NCBI RefSeq assembly: GCF_001267925.1
Contig: NZ_CP011409.1
Location: forward strand, 2,666,001-2,730,000
Direction: 5' to 3'
Source: Herbaspirillum hiltneri N3
GTDB taxonomy: Bacteria > Pseudomonadota > Gammaproteobacteria > Burkholderiales > Burkholderiaceae_D
DNA length: 64,000 nucleotides
Positions 17,272 to 26,193 of this stretch are shown here, piece by piece. The notes under the pieces are model-generated. The model saw nothing but the letters and a program-made list of their open reading frames with translations. It did no database searches and was not told the DNA's origin. The position numbers and the translations under genes are program-made. Numbering within the stretch: the first letter of the stretch is position 1; each line of letters begins with the position of its first letter.

Positions 17272-19212
17272 ATGTTTGAATTTATCCGTAACCATCAGCG
17301 CCTGATGCAATTCCTGCTGCTGCTGTTTATTTTCCCTTCCTTCGCGTTCTTCGGCCTGGAGGGCTACAGCCGCCTGTCCGATGGCGACAACGCCGTTGCC
17401 AAGGTGGCCGGCCAGACCATCACCAAGGAAGAATGGGACGCCGCGCAGCGCCAGCAACTGGAGCGCATGCGCCAGATGTCCGGCGGCCAGATCGATCCGA
17501 AGGTGTTCGATACGCCCGAAGCGCGCCGCGCCGTACTGGACAACCTGATCGCCCAGCGCGCACTGACGGCTGAAGTCGTCAACGACAAGCTGTCGGTATC
17601 GGATCTGGCGCTGCAGCAAAGCATCATGCAAATTCCCGGCCTGCTGAAGGCGGACGGCAGCTTCGACAGCGACCAGTACCGCGTCCTGCTGGCGGCCCAG
17701 GGCCTGACCCCGAAGGGCTATGAAGCCAGCTTGCGCCGCGACATGGGGCTGCAACAGCTCAACGCCGCCGTGCAAGGCACCGCATTCGCTCCGAAGACGG
17801 TCGCCGCGCGCTTGTCCGACCTGAACGACCAGGAACGCACCGTGCAGGAACTGACCTTCAAGGCAGCGTCCTTCGCGGGACAGGTCAAGGTCACCGACGA
17901 CATGCTCAAGGCTTACTACGACAAGAACGGCAGCAAGTTCGAAGTGCCGGAACAGGCAAAAATCGAATACGTGGTGCTCGACAGCGCGGCCGTGGCTGCG
18001 CAGGTCAGCGTGTCTGACGCCGACGTCAAGTCCTACTATGACCAGAACATCAAGCAATATTCGACCGACGAACAGCGCCGCGCCAGCCATATCCTGCTGG
18101 AAGTGAAGAAGGGCGCATCCGCCGCCGACAAGGCCGCGGTCAAGGCCAAGGCCGACGAACTGGTGGCGCAACTGCGCAAGACGCCGGGCGACTTCGCCAA
18201 GCTGGCCAAGGCCAACTCGCAGGATCCGGGTTCCAAGGACCAGGGCGGCGACCTCGGTTTCTTCGGCAAGGGCGCCATGCTCAAGTCGTTTGAAGATGCG
18301 GCTTACAAGCTCAAGCAAGGCGAGATCAGCGATCCGGTCGAGTCCGATTACGGCTATCACATCATCCAGCTGACCGGCGTCAAGCCTGGTTCGGTCAAAC
18401 CGCTGGACGAGGTGAAGGGCGAAATCTCGACCGAAATCAAGAAGCAACTGGCCGCCAAGAAGTACGCCGAACTGGCCGAGACCTTCAACAATACCGTCTA
18501 CGAGCAGGGCGACAGCCTCAAGCCTGTGGCCGACAAGCTCAAGCTGAAGATCGAAACCGCCACGGGTGTGACGCGTCAGGCCAATCCGACATTGGCGCCG
18601 AACACGGTCTACAACAATCCGAAATTCCTGAAGGCGCTGTTTACCGACGACACCATCAAGGGCAAGCATAATTCGGAAGCGGTGCAGGTCGCACCGACCA
18701 CGCTGATCGCCGGGCATATCGTCGAGTACAAGCCGGTGACCAAGCGTGCCTTTGACGACGTCAAGACCATCGTGCGCGAGCTGGTAACGCAAACCGAGGA
18801 ACTGGCGCTGGCCAAAAAGGCCGGTGAAGCCAAGCTGGCCGAGCTGAAATCCAAGGATGACGCTACCGGCTTCGGTGAGGCCAAGCTGGCTTCGCGCGTG
18901 AAGACCCAGGGCTGGAACCAGGATGCTTTCCTGGCTGTCATGAAGGCCGATACCGCCAAGCTGCCGGCTTACACCGGTGTCGAAGTGCCAGGTCAGGGCT
19001 ACAGCGTGTTTCGCATCACCAAGGTGGCGCAACCGGCCGCGCCTGACGCAGCCCGCCGCAAGACTGAACAGGACCAGATCGCCAACACGCTGGCTGAACA
19101 GGAAATGCTGTCGTACATCAATTTCCTGAAGGAAAAGGCCAAGACCAAGATCCTGAAGGGCGGCGAGACAGCCGGCGCCACCGACGGCAAGCCGGCCGAT
19201 GCCGCCAGGTAA
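17272..19212 (+). CDS. ppiD: PpiD-type periplasmic chaperone/peptidylprolyl isomerase
   Basis: A 646-residue inner-membrane-anchored periplasmic folding factor. One N-terminal transmembrane helix (residues ~12-30, QFLLLLFIFPSFAFFGLEG) is followed by a SurA-N-like chaperone domain (~35-230), a parvulin domain (~265-365; RRASHILLEVK, GGDLGFFGKGAM, DPVESDYGYHIIQLTG) and a long PpiD C-terminal region. It helps newly secreted outer-membrane proteins leave the Sec translocon. A candidate small RNA or attenuator ends 42 bases upstream, and a strong terminator follows. Confidence 0.95.
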   Translation: MFEFIRNHQRLMQFLLLLFIFPSFAFFGLEGYSRLSDGDNAVAKVAGQTITKEEWDAAQRQQLERMRQMSGGQIDPKVFDTPEARRAVLDNLIAQRALTAEVVNDKLSVSDLALQQSIMQIPGLLKADGSFDSDQYRVLLAAQGLTPKGYEASLRRDMGLQQLNAAVQGTAFAPKTVAARLSDLNDQERTVQELTFKAASFAGQVKVTDDMLKAYYDKNGSKFEVPEQAKIEYVVLDSAAVAAQVSVSDADVKSYYDQNIKQYSTDEQRRASHILLEVKKGASAADKAAVKAKADELVAQLRKTPGDFAKLAKANSQDPGSKDQGGDLGFFGKGAMLKSFEDAAYKLKQGEISDPVESDYGYHIIQLTGVKPGSVKPLDEVKGEISTEIKKQLAAKKYAELAETFNNTVYEQGDSLKPVADKLKLKIETATGVTRQANPTLAPNTVYNNPKFLKALFTDDTIKGKHNSEAVQVAPTTLIAGHIVEYKPVTKRAFDDVKTIVRELVTQTEELALAKKAGEAKLAELKSKDDATGFGEAKLASRVKTQGWNQDAFLAVMKADTAKLPAYTGVEVPGQGYSVFRITKVAQPAAPDAARRKTEQDQIANTLAEQEMLSYINFLKEKAKTKILKGGETAGATDGKPADAAR

Positions 19213-19240
19213 GTTGCGTCAATGACATGCATCAAACAAA

Positions 19241-19266
19241 AAAGGCCGCTTATGCGGCCTTTTTTG
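19241..19266 (+). terminator. Rho-independent terminator of ppiD
   Basis: Stem AAAGGCCGC/GCGGCCTTT with a TTAT loop followed by a T-run. Confidence 0.9.
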
Positions 19267-19341
19267 CAGCTTCGGCGCGCTGCGCCGAACGTACAATCGA
19301 AGATATCGTGAATTCTCACCCCAGTCCTTGAAGCCGCGTCC

Positions 19342-20136
19342 ATGCCAGCCTCCATGTCAGCGTCAGTTTCAGTCCCGGCTCCGGTTCCAGTTGGACCGGC
19401 CGCACCCGTCCTCATCATCCATACCGGCGATCCCATCGACGAGTTGCGCCTCTCCTATGGCAGCTACGCCGTACAGCTGCAAAAGGCTGCCGGCCTGAGC
19501 GACGACGAGACCGAAATCGTTTCCGTGTTCCAGGGCCAGTTCCTGCGCGAGCCGGATCAATACCGTGCAGTGCTGATCACCGGTTCTCCGACCATGGTCA
19601 CCGACCTGGTCGACTGGAGCGAGCGCACCGCGGCATGGTTGCGGCGCGCGGCCGAACACGGGCTGCCGATGTTCGGCGTTTGCTATGGACATCAATTGTT
19701 GTCGCACGCCTTCGGCGGCAAGGTCGGGTACAACCCGGCCGGGCGCGTGGCCGGCACCATGGCGGTGACGCGGCATGCAGTGGCGGCCGGGGAGCATTTG
19801 CTGCATGAGATTCCCGAGAGCTTCGAGGCGCACATGCTGCATTCGCAAGTCGTGCTGGAGCCGCCGCCGGGAGCAACCGTGCTGGCCAGCTCGACCATGG
19901 ATCCGCATCACATGCTGCGACTGGCGCCCAACATCTTTTCAGCGCAGTTTCATCCGGAATTCACCGGCGAGTTCGTCAAGGCCCATCTCGCGTATTACAC
20001 GGAGATCTACGGCAAGTGCGGCATCGACACCGCCGCGATGCGCGCCCGCGTATGCGAGACACCGCAGTCGGCATCGCTGCTGCGGCGCTTTCTTGATTTG
20101 CACGCGCCCGTGAGGCAAATCGCCAAGGCTATTTGA
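19342..20136 (+). CDS. Class I glutamine amidotransferase-like protein
   Basis: A 264-residue cytoplasmic protein of the GMP-synthase-like GATase subgroup (YfeJ/Atu-type). The nucleophile elbow MFGVCYGHQLL carries the catalytic cysteine and the SAQFHPEFTGEF segment supplies the His-Glu pair. VLITGSPTMV lies ahead of the elbow. The first ~20 residues are low-complexity Ala/Pro/Val/Ser, so an internal start is possible. No ligase partner domain or gene is adjacent, so the ammonia acceptor is unknown. It overlaps tesA tail-to-tail by eight bases. Confidence 0.85.
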   Translation: MPASMSASVSVPAPVPVGPAAPVLIIHTGDPIDELRLSYGSYAVQLQKAAGLSDDETEIVSVFQGQFLREPDQYRAVLITGSPTMVTDLVDWSERTAAWLRRAAEHGLPMFGVCYGHQLLSHAFGGKVGYNPAGRVAGTMAVTRHAVAAGEHLLHEIPESFEAHMLHSQVVLEPPPGATVLASSTMDPHHMLRLAPNIFSAQFHPEFTGEFVKAHLAYYTEIYGKCGIDTAAMRARVCETPQSASLLRRFLDLHAPVRQIAKAI

Positions 20137-20776
20137 GCAAGGGCCTGAGGGCCGGCCAGACGTTGTCCAGCAAGGTCTGCTGTGCCTGTTCATTGGGATG
20201 CATGCGATCGGCCTGGAACAGCGCCGGCTTGTCGGCCACATCCTTCAGGAAGAATGGCACCAGCGCGGTCTTGTTCTGTTTCGCCGCGGCAGGGAACAAC
20301 TGCGAGAACTTGTCGGTGTAATCGGCGCCGTAATTCGGCGGAATCTGCATCCCCACCAGCACCACCTTGGCTTTGGCCGCGCGCGCCATGTCGATCAGCG
20401 CCTGCAGGTTGGCTTGCGTGGCGCTCAGTTGCAGGCCGCGCAGCGCGTCATTGGCGCCCAGTTCGATGATCACGACGTCGGGGGCATGCTTGCTCAGCAG
20501 GGCCGGCAGGCGGGTCTTGCCGCCGATGGTGGTTTCGCCGCTGATGCTGGCGTTGATGACGCCGGTGTTGATTTTTTCCTGCTGCAGCCGCTTGTCGAGC
20601 AACGCCACCCAGCCGCTGCCACGCGTCAGGCCGTATTCGGCGGAGAGGCTGTCGCCAAGCACAAGCAGGGTTTTTGGTGCAGAATAGGCGCTCGCTGCGA
20701 GCATCAGCAGGGGCATCGCCAGCAGCGCGGCCAACAGGCGGCGCCAGCGCACATCATGTCTTCTCATCGCCTTCAT
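20129..20776 (-). CDS. tesA: Multifunctional acyl-CoA thioesterase I / lysophospholipase L1 (SGNH hydrolase)
   Basis: About 215 residues with a Sec signal peptide (LLAALLAMPLLMLAASAYSA) and the SGNH blocks: GDSLSAEYGL (nucleophile Ser), SISGETT (Gly), ELGANDAL (Asn) and DRMHPNEQAQQ (Asp/His). This is the periplasmic hydrolase of acyl-CoA, lysophospholipids and arylesters. The start at 20776 has GGAAG upstream; an internal ATG at 20767 is nearly as good. The much longer open frame upstream is antisense to the ABC ATPase and was not accepted. The divergent tesA-ybbA arrangement is the same as in E. coli. Confidence 0.92.
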   Translation of the reverse strand: MKAMRRHDVRWRRLLAALLAMPLLMLAASAYSAPKTLLVLGDSLSAEYGLTRGSGWVALLDKRLQQEKINTGVINASISGETTIGGKTRLPALLSKHAPDVVIIELGANDALRGLQLSATQANLQALIDMARAAKAKVVLVGMQIPPNYGADYTDKFSQLFPAAAKQNKTALVPFFLKDVADKPALFQADRMHPNEQAQQTLLDNVWPALRPLLK

Positions 20777-20795
20777 CCATCTTCCATTCGATTGC

Positions 20796-21533
20796 ATGCC
20801 TGATTCCTCTGTGTCTTCCACTTCCGCCATCGCCAACACTTCCGCCATCGAAGTCGTCAATCTGTCCAAGCGCGTCGCCGATGCCGCCGCCGAGGCGACC
20901 GCCGTCAGCAAGGCCGGCGAGCTGGCGATTTTGCGTGACGTCAATTTTAACGTGGAGGCAGGAACCACGCTGGCCATTGTCGGCGCCTCCGGTTCCGGCA
21001 AGTCGACGCTGCTGGGACTGCTGGCGGGACTGGACATGCCTTCCGACGGCACCGTCAGGATCGACGGCGTCGACATCTTCGCGCTCGACGAAGACGGCCG
21101 CGCGGCGCTGCGTAAGCACAAACTTGGTTTCGTGTTCCAGTCGTTCCAGCTGCTCGGCCATCTCAACGCGGTCGAAAACGTCATGCTGCCGCTGGAACTG
21201 CGCGGCGACGCCGAGGCGCGCAGTAAGGCCGAACGCATGCTGGAGCGGGTCGGGCTGGGCAGCCGCCTCAGGCACTATCCCAAATATCTGTCCGGAGGCG
21301 AGCAGCAGCGCGTGGCGCTGGCGCGCGCTTTCGTCACCGAGCCGCCTCTGCTGCTGGCCGACGAACCGACCGGCAGCCTCGACGCCACCACCGGCGAAGC
21401 GGTGATCCGGTTGATGTTCGAGCTGAACAAGGAGCGCGGTTCCACGCTGGTGCTGGTCACGCACGATCCGTCGATTGCGGCGCGTTGCGCCCAGACGATC
21501 ACGATTGCGGCAGGACGGCTGGTGGACGCTTAA
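20796..21533 (+). CDS. ybbA: ABC transporter ATPase of the YbbA/LolD type
   Basis: A 245-residue ATPase of the MacB/LolD/YbbA branch. Walker A VGASGSGKSTLLG, Q-loop VFQSFQLLGHLNAVENV, signature [16 protein letters not shown], Walker B LLLADEPTGSLD and THDPSIAARC are all present. The YbbA identity rests on its divergent position next to tesA. The expected permease partner ybbP is not downstream; a drug/metabolite transporter on the other strand follows, overlapping by four bases. The partner may be elsewhere or lost. Confidence 0.85.
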   Translation: MPDSSVSSTSAIANTSAIEVVNLSKRVADAAAEATAVSKAGELAILRDVNFNVEAGTTLAIVGASGSGKSTLLGLLAGLDMPSDGTVRIDGVDIFALDEDGRAALRKHKLGFVFQSFQLLGHLNAVENVMLPLELRGDAEARSKAERMLERVGLGSRLRHYPKYLSGGEQQRVALARAFVTEPPLLLADEPTGSLDATTGEAVIRLMFELNKERGSTLVLVTHDPSIAARCAQTITIAAGRLVDA

Positions 21534-22456
21534 GCAGCTGTCTCTGCCGCCACCGGCAGCGGATGCGCGCGCCGGTGTTCGACCCAGGCGATGCCCATGC
21601 CGCTGGCGCAGATGATGGCGATACCGAAGATGGTGATGGCGTCGGGGAACTGGTTGAACACCAGCCAGCCCATCGCACTGGCGGAGATGATCTGGCTGTA
21701 GGCGAACGGCGTGAGCACCGACGCTTCGGCGTGCCGGTAGGCGCTGTTCATGAAGAAATGGCCGATCGTGCTGGTGATGCCGGTGGACGCCAGGATCATC
21801 CATTCGGTCGCATCGGGCGTATGCGGCGACCAGAAAAACGGCACCATCAGGCTGCTGATCACCATTCCCACCAGACCGCCGTAAAACAGCGTCACCATCG
21901 GATCGTCGGCCTGGTTGGCCTTGCGATTGAGGATGGACACGGTCGCGTAGGTCGCCGCCGACAACAGACCTAGCACCACGCCATGCGCCGGGATGTCGCC
22001 GCCTGGGCGAATCACGATCAGCATACCGGCGAATCCCACCGCGACGGCAATCCAGCGAGAAATATAGGTCGTTTCGCCCAGCAGCCACGGTGACACCGCC
22101 AGCACGATCAGCGGCGCGCAGAAATTCATTGCGGTGCCTTCGGCCAGCGGCACGATCTTGAGCACCGAAAAGAAAATCAGCGTCGACAGCAGCAACGCCA
22201 GCGCGCGCACGATCTGGAGGCGTGGCCTTGTCGACCGCAGGATGCTGCGGCCATGGCGGCGCTTGTACAGCGGCATCAGCGTGGCGGCCATGAAAACGGT
22301 GTTGATGCTGTAGCGCATCCACGCAATCATCACCACGTGATAGCCGGCCATGCCGAGCAATTTGCCTGCGGTGTCCAGTAGCGACAACGTCCATAACGCC
22401 GAAATCAGAAAGATGATGCCCAGCCAGAGTCGCGGTTGTGAAGCAATATTAGGCAT
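21530..22456 (-). CDS. EamA-family (DMT superfamily) transporter
   Basis: A 308-residue integral membrane protein with about ten hydrophobic helices in two EamA repeats; each half ends with a typical segment (SRWIAVAVGFAGMLIVIRPG in the first, AITIFGIAIICASGMGIAW in the second). The family exports amino acids, purines or other metabolites. Its start overlaps the end of nnr by eight bases, so the two are translationally coupled. The substrate cannot be deduced. Confidence 0.88.
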   Translation of the reverse strand: MPNIASQPRLWLGIIFLISALWTLSLLDTAGKLLGMAGYHVVMIAWMRYSINTVFMAATLMPLYKRRHGRSILRSTRPRLQIVRALALLLSTLIFFSVLKIVPLAEGTAMNFCAPLIVLAVSPWLLGETTYISRWIAVAVGFAGMLIVIRPGGDIPAHGVVLGLLSAATYATVSILNRKANQADDPMVTLFYGGLVGMVISSLMVPFFWSPHTPDATEWMILASTGITSTIGHFFMNSAYRHAEASVLTPFAYSQIISASAMGWLVFNQFPDAITIFGIAIICASGMGIAWVEHRRAHPLPVAAETAA

Positions 22457-23957
22457 GGTCCCGGATGATTTGATTGAGGAGGGTGCGCACGGCCGGGATG
22501 ACTTCGCTGGCGGTCAGTCCGATCGGGCCGACGCCGAGGTCGACCAGTTGATCGGCCGCCTTGCCATGCATCCACACGGCTGCCAGCGCGGTCTGCGTCG
22601 CCGGCCAGCCTTGCGCCAGCAAGGCGCCGCACAGGCCGGACAGGACGTCGCCGGTGCCTGCGGTGGACAGCGCCGGATTGCCGGTCGTGTTGATGACGAT
22701 GTCGCCGTCGGGGAACGCGATGACGGTGCCGGCGCCCTTGAGGATGGCGATGCTCTTGAAATGGCGCGCCAGCAGCCGTGCCGCCTGCGGCCTGTCGTTC
22801 TGTATTTCGGCGGTGGTGGCATCGAGCAGGCGCGCCGCTTCCAGCGGGTGCGGCGTGATGATGCTGGCGTGGTGCGCGCGATTTTGCAACTTGTGTTGCA
22901 GGCCGGGTTCGGCGGCGATCATGTTCAGCGCGTCGGCGTCGATCACGACCGGACCGTGCGCATCCAGCGCCCGCGTCAATACATCGTGCGCGTGACGCGA
23001 GGTGCCGAGGCCGGGACCGACCACCACCGAAGCGGCGCCGAACTCGACGCGGTCAGCCTGGCGCATCATTAGTTCCGGATGCACGCTGTCGTAGGCCGGC
23101 GCGTCGTCGACGAAGGCGATGAAGACGCGTCCGCTGCCGGCATGCGCGGCCATGCGTGCGGCCAGCACCGGCGCGCCGCCCATGCCGTGGGCGCCACCGA
23201 CCACGATGACGTCGCCGTAGCTGCCTTTGTGGGTGTTGCCTGCTCGCGGTTTCAGCGCCGAGGCGAACAGCGCCAGTTCATTGAGCTGCGCACGCGGCGC
23301 CGAAAAATGTTTCTCTTCGATATCGAGGTTGTCGACGGTAACGTTGCCGCTGAAATCCTGGCCGTCGCAAGTGTGCATGCCCGGCTTGTCGCCGATGAAG
23401 CTGAGAGTATGCGTGGCGCGCACGGCGACACAGCCGGCGCCGCCGATAATGGCGCCGGTGTTCGCGCTGAGGCCGCTGGCGATGTCGATGGCGAGCACGG
23501 GGCAGCGCAGCGTGTTGACGTAGTCGACACAGGCGCGCAGCTTGCCGCCGATCGGCCGCGTCTGGCCGATGCCGAATAGGCCGTCAATCACCAGCGTCCA
23601 GCGTTGCCGGGTCAGATGGGCGGCGTCGGCGACGTCAAGAAACTCCACTTCGGATTCGCGCGCGCGTTGCAGCGCCTTGCGGGCATCTTCGGGTTGCTTG
23701 CTTTCGTCGGCGTGCAGGGCGACCGCGACGTGCAGTTCGAACTGGGATAAATAGTGGGCGGCTTCCAGCGCATCGCCGCCGTTGTTGCCGGGACCGGCCA
23801 GGATCAGCACATGAATGTCGTCGTCGCCGGCCACGAGGCTCAGGGCCTGGCGGGCGCAGGCTTCGCCGGCGCGTTGCATCAGCGTGTAGGAAGGCAGTTC
23901 TGCCTTGGCGGCATGTTCGATCTGGCGAATCTCGGCAATCGAATAAAGCGCACTCAT
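22449..23957 (-). CDS. nnr: Bifunctional NAD(P)H-hydrate repair enzyme (epimerase plus ADP-dependent dehydratase)
   Basis: A 502-residue fusion of YjeF-N (residues ~1-215) and YjeF-C (~230-495). The N-terminal half has LAGPGNNGGDALEAA and IDGLFGIGQTRPIGG; the C-terminal half has GSYGDVIVVGGAHGMGGA, VVGPGLGTS and the ribokinase-like NPALSTAGTGDVLSGLCGA. It converts damaged R/S-hydrates of NAD(P)H back to NAD(P)H using ADP. The length is normal for bacterial Nnr. It is the first gene of a two-gene unit with the EamA transporter. Confidence 0.95.
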   Translation of the reverse strand: MSALYSIAEIRQIEHAAKAELPSYTLMQRAGEACARQALSLVAGDDDIHVLILAGPGNNGGDALEAAHYLSQFELHVAVALHADESKQPEDARKALQRARESEVEFLDVADAAHLTRQRWTLVIDGLFGIGQTRPIGGKLRACVDYVNTLRCPVLAIDIASGLSANTGAIIGGAGCVAVRATHTLSFIGDKPGMHTCDGQDFSGNVTVDNLDIEEKHFSAPRAQLNELALFASALKPRAGNTHKGSYGDVIVVGGAHGMGGAPVLAARMAAHAGSGRVFIAFVDDAPAYDSVHPELMMRQADRVEFGAASVVVGPGLGTSRHAHDVLTRALDAHGPVVIDADALNMIAAEPGLQHKLQNRAHHASIITPHPLEAARLLDATTAEIQNDRPQAARLLARHFKSIAILKGAGTVIAFPDGDIVINTTGNPALSTAGTGDVLSGLCGALLAQGWPATQTALAAVWMHGKAADQLVDLGVGPIGLTASEVIPAVRTLLNQIIRDHA

Positions 23958-24043
23958 AGACGACGCGGCCCGATAAGGTGGAAGGTGGAGCGGGGTGAAG
24001 ACAAGGATGGTGCTGGCGCGACCATTCTAAGTCAATTGAAAAA

Positions 24044-24124
24044 AATCCGCAGACATGAAAAGAGCGCGGCTACAGGACGGCTGTAGCGCAAAAGAGCGTG
24101 TTTGCGCTTCCGTCTGCGGAGATT
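24044..24124 (-). terminator. Branched (three-way-junction) terminator after the dadA-like gene
   Basis: Read on the minus strand, an outer stem CCGCAGAC/GTCTGCGG begins right after the stop codon and is followed by seven T. It encloses two hairpins: GCGCAAA/TTTGCGC (24101-24107 with 24086-24092) and CTACAG/CTGTAG (24070-24075 with 24081-24086). The outer stem plus T-run is a terminator, but the ~60-base enclosed structured part is unusual. Confidence 0.6.
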
Positions 24125-24125
24125 T

Positions 24126-25421
24126 TCAGCCGGCGACCGATGAGACCAGCAAGCCGTCGCTGTCGATTTCCGTCTCGCGGCCGGCCATGGCGTCGGCCAG
24201 CAATTTACCTGCGCCGACGGCCGCAGCCCAGCCGTGGGCGCCGTGGCCGGTGTTGACGAAGATGTTGCCCTGCGTGGTGCCTCCCACCAGCGGCATGCCG
24301 CTGGGTTGCAGCGCAAAGGTGCTGCTCCAGAAATTGGCGGTGTTGAAGTTGGCCGCGTTCGGATAGTAGTCGTTGGCGACCTTGAGCAGGCTGGTGATGG
24401 CCTTGGGATGCGGCAGTTCGGTGCGCGGCAGGAAACCCAGCAGGCCGGAGACGCGGATGCGGTTGCCGACGCGGGCGATGGCGACCCTGTAGGTCTCGTC
24501 GAACAGCGCCGTGTTGGGCGCTTCGTCGAGGTTCTTGACGGCCGCCATGGCGTTGTAGCTCTGCACCGGGCACAGCGGCAGGGACAAGCCGAGCGGCTTG
24601 AGCAGCGGCAGGTTCTGCAGGCCTGCGGCCAGCACCACGCCGTCCACGGTGAGGGTGCTGTCGCCGTCGGCGCCGGCGACGTCGATCGAGACGCGGCCGC
24701 CGAGTTCGGGCCGGACGGCTTTCACCGACTGCGAAAAATGAAATTGCACGCCGATCGACTGGGCGATCGCGCGCAGTTGCTTGACGAACAGTACGCAGTT
24801 GCCGGCGGCGTCCTTCGGGTAATACATCGCGCCGGCAATCGTCGTGACCGACTGGAAAGCCGGTTCGACCTCGCGGATCGCGTCCTGGCCCTTGAGCTGC
24901 TGGCGCGGTAGTTCGAATTGCCTGAGGCTGTTTTCAATGCCGGCGCAGCGCTCGGCGTCTGCCGGGTTACGGAACAGGTGCAGCAGGCCCTGGCTGTTTT
25001 CCTCTTCCAGCGCGTACTGTTCCTGAAGGTGCAGGGCCAGCATCTGGCCGTAAGCCGACAAGCGCGTCAGACGCTGCTTGTTGAGCGAAAAATAATCCTG
25101 GTATTCGCGGCGCGACTTGCGGACCCAGCGCCAGCGCGACGGATTGAAGCCGGACTTGACGAGGATCGGCGGCTCGTTTTTGAACAGATTGGAAAAGGCG
25201 GTGCGCGTGATGGCCGGCAGGATCAGCGGCTGCACCACGCTGGGCGCGAGCAGGCCGGAGTTGCCGAAGGTGGCTTCTTCGGCGACATTGGCGCGGCGCT
25301 CCAGCACGGCGACCTCGAAACCGGCACGGGCCAGGAAATAGGCTGTGGTTACCCCCGACAGGCCACCGCCCACAATCGCAATCTGCTTCAGTGTTTTATT
25401 ATGCGTCACTATTATCGTCAC
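24126..25421 (-). CDS. FAD-dependent oxidoreductase, D-amino acid dehydrogenase (DadA) type
   Basis: A 431-residue DAO-fold flavoenzyme. The dinucleotide-binding motif IAIVGGGLSGVTTAYFLARAG is followed by the substrate-domain block NSGLLAPSVVQPLILP and the C-terminal NIFVNTGHGAHGWAAAVGAG typical of DadA. It would oxidise D-amino acids to keto acids at the inner membrane face, passing electrons to the respiratory chain. The start is uncertain: the longest frame opens with GTG (25421), a second in-frame GTG lies 12 bases further in, and neither has a good ribosome-binding site. No alr/dadX racemase is adjacent. Confidence 0.8.
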   Translation of the reverse strand: MTIIVTHNKTLKQIAIVGGGLSGVTTAYFLARAGFEVAVLERRANVAEEATFGNSGLLAPSVVQPLILPAITRTAFSNLFKNEPPILVKSGFNPSRWRWVRKSRREYQDYFSLNKQRLTRLSAYGQMLALHLQEQYALEEENSQGLLHLFRNPADAERCAGIENSLRQFELPRQQLKGQDAIREVEPAFQSVTTIAGAMYYPKDAAGNCVLFVKQLRAIAQSIGVQFHFSQSVKAVRPELGGRVSIDVAGADGDSTLTVDGVVLAAGLQNLPLLKPLGLSLPLCPVQSYNAMAAVKNLDEAPNTALFDETYRVAIARVGNRIRVSGLLGFLPRTELPHPKAITSLLKVANDYYPNAANFNTANFWSSTFALQPSGMPLVGGTTQGNIFVNTGHGAHGWAAAVGAGKLLADAMAGRETEIDSDGLLVSSVAG

Positions 25422-25822
25422 TAATTCAATCGAGGCCGACCGGTGAAAATCCTTGTCGACCTGTACTGGCGCTGCTTGCCGAGGTGCGCCGATGATCCGT
25501 CCGGGGTGTTCGCCCGATACTCGCCCCGTAATGCGGCCTGAATGATACCAAATCGCAGCAGAGAAGAGCGCAGTTGCCGATTTTTGCTGCAGGATGGCGC
25601 CGGATTTTCGGATCGGCTCAAGCGATTTCCGTATTTCGCGATTGTTGGTTGTTGATTGTTGACTGTTGCCCGGCGACGGCGACCGTGATCCCGATTTTTC
25701 CTTCGAAGGGGACTTGTTATTTCGGGTGCTGACTGGTTACATTAGCGCCAGCCGCAGTAAAGCGGTTTGCGGGAACGAGCGTCTTGTAGTTTCGCATCAA
25801 CGCGCATCAATCAATTTTAAAG
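25422..25822. other. Intergenic region with a heptamer tandem repeat
   Basis: This 401-base divergent region separates the dadA-like gene from the BON lipoprotein gene. Four consecutive 7-base units of the form NNTGTTG lie at 25641-25668. No reading frame or clear sigma70 promoter was found. It should hold the promoters of both flanking genes. Confidence 0.5.
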
Positions 25823-25831
25823 GTGAACACC

Positions 25832-26137
25832 ATGACCAAACGTTTTGCTGCATTCTTCTTCGCGCTGTTCGTATTGGCGCTGGCCGGTTGCGGTTCGACG
25901 CCCCAACAGGCCAGCACCGGTCAGTACATCGACGACTCCGTGATCACCACCAAGGTGAAGGCGGCCATCTTCGAAGAACCGAACCTGAAGACGCTGGAGA
26001 TCGGCGTCGAGACTTTCAAGGGCATCGTGCAACTGAGCGGTTTTGTGAACAGCAGCGCTACCGCGCTCAAGGCTTCTGAAGTGGCGCGCAAGGTGGAAGG
26101 CGTCAAGGGCGTGAAGAACAGCCTGGTCGTGAAATAA
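25832..26137 (+). CDS. BON-domain outer-membrane lipoprotein
   Basis: A 101-residue lipoprotein. The signal peptide ends in the lipobox LAGC (Cys20 if started at ATG 25832). One BON domain fills the rest: DDSVITTKVKAAIFEE, VETFKGIVQLSGFVNSS and ARKVEGVKGVKNSLVVK. The family (OsmY/DolP-like, single domain) binds phospholipid and supports envelope integrity. ATG 25832 with AAAGGTG upstream was preferred over a GTG at 25823. Terminator follows. Confidence 0.9.
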   Translation: MTKRFAAFFFALFVLALAGCGSTPQQASTGQYIDDSVITTKVKAAIFEEPNLKTLEIGVETFKGIVQLSGFVNSSATALKASEVARKVEGVKGVKNSLVVK

Positions 26138-26157
26138 GCGACGGCGCTTGTTCGCCT

Positions 26158-26193
26158 CGGCCCGGTTCGACTTTGGTCGGCCGGGCCGTTTTT
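26158..26193 (+). terminator. Terminator of the BON lipoprotein gene
   Basis: Stem CGGCCCGG/CCGGGCCG with a 15-base loop, followed by five T; it abuts the end of the convergent LysR gene. Confidence 0.8.

Noticed and set aside
17200..19032. 610-codon frame antisense to ppiD
   Set aside because: Antisense shadow of ppiD with no recognisable motifs.
20777..21238. N-terminal extension of tesA to 369 codons
   Set aside because: The extension is antisense to ybbA, has low-complexity Ser/Ala sequence, and lies ahead of a proper signal peptide at 20776.
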